Assembly: GCA_946482585.1 (NCBI GenBank)
Contig: CAMLSI010000020.1
Location: 1 to 21,250 of the forward strand
DNA from: an uncultured Lysobacteraceae bacterium
Lineage (GTDB): Bacteria; Pseudomonadota; Gammaproteobacteria; Xanthomonadales; Rhodanobacteraceae
DNA: 21,250 nt
Reading direction: 5' to 3'
Part shown: piece by piece, positions 16,179 through 21,250 of the stretch
Numbering within the stretch: position 1 is the first letter of the stretch
How the letters are laid out: every line of letters starts with the position of its first letter
Notes under the pieces: model-generated
The model's database searches: none
What the model was told of the DNA's origin: nothing
What the model saw: only the letters and a program-made list of their open reading frames with translations
Translations under genes and position numbers: made by a program

Positions 16179-16216
16179 CCGAACATGCGCCGTCGGATTC
16201 GACGGCGCATGTTCGG
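16179..16216. terminator. Perfect 17-bp hairpin between convergent genes, likely bidirectional terminator
   Basis: CCGAACATGCGCCGTCG (16179-16195) and its exact complement (16200-16216) are separated by a GATT loop. It sits between the amidohydrolase stop (16101) and the stop of the minus-strand gene at 16224. A stem of this length without mismatch is unlikely by chance. No T-tract follows on either strand, so a palindromic dispersed repeat is the alternative to a terminator. Confidence 0.65.
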
Positions 16217-16223
16217 CTAAACG

Positions 16224-16817
16224 TCAATCGGCAGCAACGACTCCGGCCATGGCACAGACGCTGGAGGCGCAGAAAAACGCGTCGCCGTTGAACTGCTCAT
16301 GATCCGGAAAGGCCAAGGCCTTAACTCCGGCCTGCGGTGAGAACCAGAACGTAAGGACCGCTTTCCTCAGGAGCTTCTTGTCATCGGCACGCTCCGAGCC
16401 GACGTCTGACTTGCGCATCACCGCGATCACGTCGAGCGGGGCCTCGTCAAGAAAGTACTTTCGCTGCGAGACGATCTTCCGGTAAACGTGATCGCCGTAG
16501 GTCCATGTCTTCTGGCCGCGATAGTCTTTCTTCGGCACTGCGATCGGGATATCCGACGAGTTCAGTACAACGAACGTATCGGACGACTCACCCAATGGAA
16601 GGTCTGCATGGCCACTGTCACGGATCATCACGCCTCGCAGCGAACGATCTATCAGTACTGTTGCGCAATTCTGCAACGGCAGACCCGAATCCTGCGCGGC
16701 GCAGTTCTCGTAGATGACGGCACTGTCCATGGCCGCGGCAGATTGAGCCGATGCGGTCCCGACAATAGCGGCGACCGGCACCAGGAACGATGCGATCAAT
16801 CGCATTCTTTTAAGCAT
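16224..16817 (-). CDS. Exported cysteine-containing protein, candidate immunity partner of the RHS protein
   Basis: I do not recognise the family. The 197-residue protein has a signal peptide (KRMR, then a hydrophobic core, cleavage expected after GTASA near residue 24). Its four cysteines, C39, C51, C183 and C188, could make two disulfides in the periplasm. The central part is beta-rich with many charged residues (KKDYRGQKTWTYGDH); no catalytic motif is evident. Its ATG at 16817 lies inside the end of the RHS gene, overlapping its stop by 22 nt, with GGGAG about 8 nt upstream. The tight coupling, small size and lower GC match an immunity gene following a polymorphic toxin. The signal peptide implies protection outside the cytoplasm. 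The immunity role rests on context alone. Confidence 0.6.
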   Translation of the reverse strand: MLKRMRLIASFLVPVAAIVGTASAQSAAAMDSAVIYENCAAQDSGLPLQNCATVLIDRSLRGVMIRDSGHADLPLGESSDTFVVLNSSDIPIAVPKKDYRGQKTWTYGDHVYRKIVSQRKYFLDEAPLDVIAVMRKSDVGSERADDKKLLRKAVLTFWFSPQAGVKALAFPDHEQFNGDAFFCASSVCAMAGVVAAD

Positions 16818-19800
16818 GAGATAGCTCCCGAGTCAAAATGCGGATGATTCCTGATGAGAGAAAGCGCATAGTTGCTTGCTTTATTTTCGCGCAGACGGCC
16901 TGCGCCGTACGTCTCTCCCTGTACCGCATGCCCAAGCTCGTGAGCCGCAATGTACATACCCAGGGTCGGCCCCCTTCGTTCCCACATCATGTTGTAGCTT
17001 TGCGTCATGTCGGCCTCAGGAGTGACGTATAGGGCCATTCCACGAAAAAATGAAATTACGTTGGATTTGAAGCCAGGACGATCGATTTTTATGTGCCCGC
17101 CTACCTTGCCGTCGCCAAGCTCCTTGCCAAGTAGTACTGGAACATAGCGAAAGTGAGTGTCGCTTAACGCGGCTTTTGCCGCTTCGTCACCTGAGGCTTC
17201 GACGGCTTCTCGCAGCATACCAATGGCCATGTTCGCGGCAGCGACATCCGCTTTTTCATCGTCCGTGAGTTCCCGACCGAGTGCTCTTCCTGCGCGATCG
17301 GTCACGTGGAGACTGCCCATCCGGGTCGCGTCCGAATTAATCGCAAGCTCCTCGTCGGGCGCGAGATAGACGGTCTCGGAGCCTCCGACTTCAGACGCCG
17401 GCCCCGTAGTCAATGCACCGATCTCGACACTGGGAGTCAATGCCTTGGCCGGACGAACGGCATGGCCGTTCCACGCCGACTTGGGCGCGCCGCCGGCCAT
17501 CACGGAATTGCGGAAGTCGCTGACGGGGCCTGAGAAGGTCTGCTGGTATTCGCACTCGACCTTGCCCATGCAGGGGCCGATGTCGACGAAGGGTTTGCGG
17601 ATGCCGCGTGCGCGGTAGCCGCTGGGATCCTTGCCCGCCATCGGGTTATTCAGGATGTAGCTGTAGGGATTGAGGCTCTGGCTGTTGGCCGGGAACTGGA
17701 TGAACGGGTCGACGCTGAGGAAGCGGCCGAGGCGGTGGTCGTAGACGCGGCCGTTCATGTGGATAAGGCCGAGGCTGTCGAGGTGTTCGTGGCCGGTGAA
17801 ACCTTGGCGCGTCGCCGGTGTCAGGTTGATGCGGCCCGGCATTTCACCGGTGGGATCGCGCGGCTGGAAGTCGGATCGGCGGCCGGCACCGAACGGACTG
17901 AAGGTCAGCCGCGTGTCGGCGTTGTTGATGTAGCCGTTCTCGCTGCGCTGGCGGAACTTGCCGTCCTTGTCCATCACGCCCAGCGGCGAGCCGGCACGAT
18001 CGAGGATCTTGTAGGCCACGTCGCGCGTGAGGCCGGCGTTGCCCGGGACCGCACGGAGCACGACGCTGACGTCACCGATCTCGTGACGGTAGGTCGCATT
18101 CGACCAGCCGTTGGCGTCGCTCATGAGCTCGACCTGGTAGCCGCGCTGGCCCTGCACGATGAAGCGCAGACGGTTGACGCCGGTATCGCCCGGATTCGGG
18201 AAGTAGCGCTCGCTGAGCACCTCGTAGACGCGACGACCGTCCGGCGCGTAGGTGAACATCGCCGAGGGGGCGCTCGGTGCGCCCTGATCCATGATGTTGC
18301 GCGGACGATTGGTCGCGTCGTAGCGGATCTTGCGCGGGCTGCCCTGCGGCGCGTCGACATCCGTTGCCGGCTGGGTCAGTGTGACGTTGCCGTTCGCATC
18401 GCAGGTGTTGTTCACGCGGTCGTAGCCGGCGCTGGCCGGCATCAGGATCCGCGTCGCGACGTTCGGACCGCAGCCGTTGGCACTGGCGTACGCATAGGCG
18501 TCGGCGACGTCGCGGCTGTAGTCGTTCTTGCGCGTGAGATTGCCCAGCGCGTCGTAGTCGTAACCGACGCCGTAGCCCGACTCCGACACGCTGGAGCTCT
18601 TCAGGCGCTGCAGCTTGTCGTAGGTGTAGCTCTCGGTCGCGTTGACGGCGCCCGGTACGACGCGGCGCTGCGCCGCGACATTCGCGAGCACGTCATAGCC
18701 GTAGTCGACACTGTCCAGAACCTGCGGCACCCCGTTGACGAGCCGGCTCCATTGCTTGCTCACGGCACGTCCCGACAGGACGTCGTAACCGTATTCACCG
18801 TAGACGCCGTTGCCGTAGTCCTGGCGCGTGACGTTGCCGAACGCATCCTGTCCGCCGATACCCCAGAAGCGCTCGCCCGTATCGGCATCGAGCACGTCAC
18901 GCAGCGCACCGAACTTCGTGAAGATACGCTGCACCTTGAGACCGCTGGCATATTCCACAGCCTTTTCGCGACCGTAATTGCCGTCGTAGTGGTACAGCGT
19001 CGGGTACGTCAGTTCGCTGGTGCCCACACGCTGCATCGCCGTGACGCTCGCGACGCGGCCGTGATCGTAGACATAGCTCTCGCGCCAGACGGTATTGCCC
19101 GTCAGGTTGGGTGCCTGGTTCAGCGTGCACGACGCCGGCAACGCACTGGCGATGCAGCGCTTCACGTCATCGACGAGGCCGTCGCCCGGGCGATACGTCC
19201 ACTCGTCGCGGTAGTGCTCGGCCGGCGAGCCTTCCCAGGCCGGGATCCAGGTCTTCTGCACCGTCGGACGACCTGCCGGATCGCGCTGGATCGTCGTGCC
19301 GATCGCCCGGGCGTCGGTCTGTTGCACCAGCTCGCCCGCACCGTTGTAGACGAAGTTCCAGTTGCCCTGGTTCGGATCGGCCGCGTTCGTGCGGTGACCG
19401 AGCTTGTTGTAGCTCGCCCGCGTGACCTTGCCCGCCGGAATCGACCCGGGATACTGCGCGTTGGTCTTCGCGTCCGCGATCGCGACCGGACGGTTCGCGG
19501 CGTCGGCCCAGTAGCGCGTGACACCATTGAGGGCGTCGTCGGTGCGCATCAGACCGAGCACGCCGCTGTAGCGCACGACGTCGACACAGGCATTGGCCGG
19601 CGTGCACAGACCGCGGCTGTTGCGCACCTGCACCGTCGTGCGGTTGCCCGCATAGGTGTAGGTCGTGCTCACCTGGCGACCGGCCGGCGGCGTCTGGCCG
19701 ATCGCGATCTCGCCGTCCGGATCGGTCTTGCTCGTCACGCGCCCGGCACGGTCGTAGCTGAAGCTCGACGCGAACGGCGCCGCCGAGGACCCACTGGTCA

Positions 19801-21250
19801 GGAAGAACGGCACGCTCTTCTTGGCGAGCGCGCCCATGCGGTCGTACTCGCTCAAGGTCGCGACGAAGGTGCCGTCAAAGCCGCGCACGGCGCTCTTGAT
19901 CTCGCGGTGGAGCAGGTCATGCCAGACCACGCGCGTCGGACTGCCGTTCTGCACGGTCGTGATGCGGTAGGCCGCATACGTTTCGGCCGGACTGCCCGGA
20001 TTGTCGATGCGCACGCCGCCGCTGCCGATGTCGGCACCGGGACAACTGGCGCCGGCGCAGAGATTCCAGGCCGTGTGCACGGACTGGCCCAGCGGCGTTT
20101 CGGTGCTGCCGCTGACGGTGAACGTATCGGTACGAATGCCGCGACCGAACGCGTCGTAGGCCGTGCGTGCGCGCACCTGCGTGGGCAAGGTCGTCTCGCG
20201 CACCCGGCCGTCGCGCGCCCGGTAGGACAGCTTCGTTTCCGCACCGCTCGCATCGATCGTGCTCGTCGGGAAGTAGCCGTCCCCGCCGGTATAGAGCGTC
20301 TGCGTCGTACGCGTCACGTTGCCGCCGACGACGCTGTCGTAATAGGTATCCGACACCGCGCTCGGCAGACCGTAGTTGCTGCTACCCGCCGGATACGTGA
20401 ATACCTTGTGCGTACGCAGGTTCGGATCGGCGTTCTCCACCGTCACCGTCGCCGGCGTCCGATCCGGATTCCAGTCGTAGTCGGTGTGCAGCGTCTGCGC
20501 CGGCGTATTCACATCCGCCGGCAGCGGATGCGCCGCCCCGTACTGCACGGCCGCGATCGTGTCGTCGGTCGCTGCGAGCCGACCCGGCCACCAGGTCGAG
20601 GAATTGATCGTGTTGATGTAGCTCGACACGCGCGCCGTCTGCCGGCTCGTCACGAACAGGATCGATCCCGGCGTCTCCGCCAGGTCACGCGCGACGGTGA
20701 AGGTGTGCGTCAGGTTGCCATAGGCATCCCACCCGGCAACCGCCCCCTTGGCGTTCGGGTCGTAGTGGTTCACCGCCACGTCGGCGACCTTGCTGCGCGT
20801 GCCGGCTTCGGCCAGCGCCACGTCATACTGCGTCGTCAGCTGCTGGTTCAGGAACGGATAGTCGAAGCTCGTCACCGCCGGCGCACCCGCCGTCGGGCAG
20901 TTGCCGCGATCCGCCCGGCGACAACCCCAGGCATAGCTCACCTCGGTGAACGGACGCACCCAGTCGACCAGCGCCTCGTTCGCGATCGTCGGCAGCGGCG
21001 CACCCGAGCGCGTCAGCTCGATCTTGCCCGTCAGCGGGTACTTCTGGTGGAACAGCGTCAGCTCGCGCACCGCACGGGGCTGGTCCCCGCTCAGCGGCAC
21101 CTGCTCGCGCACGATCGCCCGGAAGCCCTGGAAGCCGCGGCCCAGACGGTTGTACATCGCCTCGCTGTAACCGACGTCGTTTTCGCCGGCGTTTCCGCGA
21201 CTTCGCCGCGGCGGAGCAGGGCGAGCGCGACGGCCTGCTGTGGCTGCGGC
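16796..21250 (-). CDS. RHS-repeat protein with C-terminal zincin-like metallopeptidase tip, 5' end outside window
   Basis: At least 1453 residues are readable (numbered from the Met codon at 21157; the true start is beyond the window). The early part has GRGFQGFRAI, a motif of SpvB/TcdB-type toxin shells. Many YD repeats follow (YDRAGRVTSKTDPDG, YNKLGHRTN, YDALGNLTRKNDYS), which fold into a large beta-cocoon. The RHS core motif RVYDHRLGRFLSVDP...NPYSYILNNP ends in DPSGY at 1177-1181; D1150 and D1177 fit the aspartate pair that cleaves off the tip in related proteins. Residues 1182-1453 are the variable tip, with HELGH at 1406-1410 and ENKASNYA from E1424, a zincin pattern resembling ImmA/IrrE-type peptidases. 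The tip has lower GC than the shell. The frame near 21180 may be disrupted. Confidence 0.9.
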   Translation of the reverse strand, partial: AAATAGRRARPAPPRRSRGNAGENDVGYSEAMYNRLGRGFQGFRAIVREQVPLSGDQPRAVRELTLFHQKYPLTGKIELTRSGAPLPTIANEALVDWVRPFTEVSYAWGCRRADRGNCPTAGAPAVTSFDYPFLNQQLTTQYDVALAEAGTRSKVADVAVNHYDPNAKGAVAGWDAYGNLTHTFTVARDLAETPGSILFVTSRQTARVSSYINTINSSTWWPGRLAATDDTIAAVQYGAAHPLPADVNTPAQTLHTDYDWNPDRTPATVTVENADPNLRTHKVFTYPAGSSNYGLPSAVSDTYYDSVVGGNVTRTTQTLYTGGDGYFPTSTIDASGAETKLSYRARDGRVRETTLPTQVRARTAYDAFGRGIRTDTFTVSGSTETPLGQSVHTAWNLCAGASCPGADIGSGGVRIDNPGSPAETYAAYRITTVQNGSPTRVVWHDLLHREIKSAVRGFDGTFVATLSEYDRMGALAKKSVPFFLTSGSSAAPFASSFSYDRAGRVTSKTDPDGEIAIGQTPPAGRQVSTTYTYAGNRTTVQVRNSRGLCTPANACVDVVRYSGVLGLMRTDDALNGVTRYWADAANRPVAIADAKTNAQYPGSIPAGKVTRASYNKLGHRTNAADPNQGNWNFVYNGAGELVQQTDARAIGTTIQRDPAGRPTVQKTWIPAWEGSPAEHYRDEWTYRPGDGLVDDVKRCIASALPASCTLNQAPNLTGNTVWRESYVYDHGRVASVTAMQRVGTSELTYPTLYHYDGNYGREKAVEYASGLKVQRIFTKFGALRDVLDADTGERFWGIGGQDAFGNVTRQDYGNGVYGEYGYDVLSGRAVSKQWSRLVNGVPQVLDSVDYGYDVLANVAAQRRVVPGAVNATESYTYDKLQRLKSSSVSESGYGVGYDYDALGNLTRKNDYSRDVADAYAYASANGCGPNVATRILMPASAGYDRVNNTCDANGNVTLTQPATDVDAPQGSPRKIRYDATNRPRNIMDQGAPSAPSAMFTYAPDGRRVYEVLSERYFPNPGDTGVNRLRFIVQGQRGYQVELMSDANGWSNATYRHEIGDVSVVLRAVPGNAGLTRDVAYKILDRAGSPLGVMDKDGKFRQRSENGYINNADTRLTFSPFGAGRRSDFQPRDPTGEMPGRINLTPATRQGFTGHEHLDSLGLIHMNGRVYDHRLGRFLSVDPFIQFPANSQSLNPYSYILNNPMAGKDPSGYRARGIRKPFVDIGPCMGKVECEYQQTFSGPVSDFRNSVMAGGAPKSAWNGHAVRPAKALTPSVEIGALTTGPASEVGGSETVYLAPDEELAINSDATRMGSLHVTDRAGRALGRELTDDEKADVAAANMAIGMLREAVEASGDEAAKAALSDTHFRYVPVLLGKELGDGKVGGHIKIDRPGFKSNVISFFRGMALYVTPEADMTQSYNMMWERRGPTLGMYIAAHELGHAVQGETYGAGRLRENKASNYALSLIRNHPHFDSGAISCLKECD

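Noticed and set aside
14896..16227. 443-codon minus-strand frame opposite the amidohydrolase
   Set aside because: No motif or signal, and the plus strand holds a full amidohydrolase with all ligands.
16796..17629. RHS C-terminal region as a sign of prophage or an insertion element
   Set aside because: No transposase, integrase, terminal repeats or att-like direct repeats are seen; the GC drop follows the RHS domain boundary and is better explained by tip exchange.

Overview
The window is about 21 kb of GC-rich bacterial DNA with dense genes, mostly G/C third codon positions, and no tRNA, rRNA, insertion sequence, integrase or CRISPR array that I can see. The content suggests a gammaproteobacterium of the Xanthomonadales (Lysobacter / Rhodanobacteraceae type): an export-rich gene set, a chromosomal subclass B3 metallo-beta-lactamase, and secreted proteins ending in an 'IFxxGFE'-like tail. 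The taxonomic placement is inference from style and was not searched.

Layout, left to right. (1) 1-3146: a 5'-truncated secreted M28 zinc aminopeptidase, a divergent GreA/GreB-family factor, and a convergent secreted FG-GAP beta-propeller protein. (2) 3249-6443: a MarR-GNAT fusion with a promoter and palindrome upstream, whose stop codon interlocks with that of an AraC-type regulator; the regulator faces away from an aldo/keto reductase. (3) 6596-9668: an exported subclass B3 metallo-beta-lactamase and a secreted lipase-like alpha/beta hydrolase with a textbook intrinsic terminator. (4) 9768-13584: a TetR regulator divergent from a two-gene MacB/FtsX-type ABC transporter. (5) 13603-14439: an SRPBCC-fold protein divergent from a small ribbon-helix-helix protein, with an AT-rich inverted repeat between them. 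(6) 14524-16101: an exported amidohydrolase. (7) 16179-21250: a perfect 17-bp hairpin, then on the minus strand a very large RHS-repeat protein (its 5' end outside the window) and a small exported protein whose start overlaps the RHS stop.

The most interesting part is region 7. The RHS shell ends in the usual core motif (DPSGY, residues 1177-1181 of the readable part). It is followed by about 272 residues of different character, ending in a zincin-like active site (HELGH plus a downstream ENKASNYA helix). The next gene overlaps the RHS stop by 22 nt and encodes a 197-residue protein with a signal peptide and four cysteines. Both stretches have visibly lower GC than the RHS shell. This is the architecture of a polymorphic toxin with an exchanged C-terminal tip and a neighbouring immunity gene; here the tip would be a metallopeptidase and the partner an exported protein.

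Several other units share one plan: a regulator next to, or divergent from, a single effector or transporter (AraC/reductase, TetR/ABC transporter, RHH/SRPBCC, self-regulated MarR-GNAT). All intergenic gaps are shorter than 200 bases; those with visible structure are listed as features.
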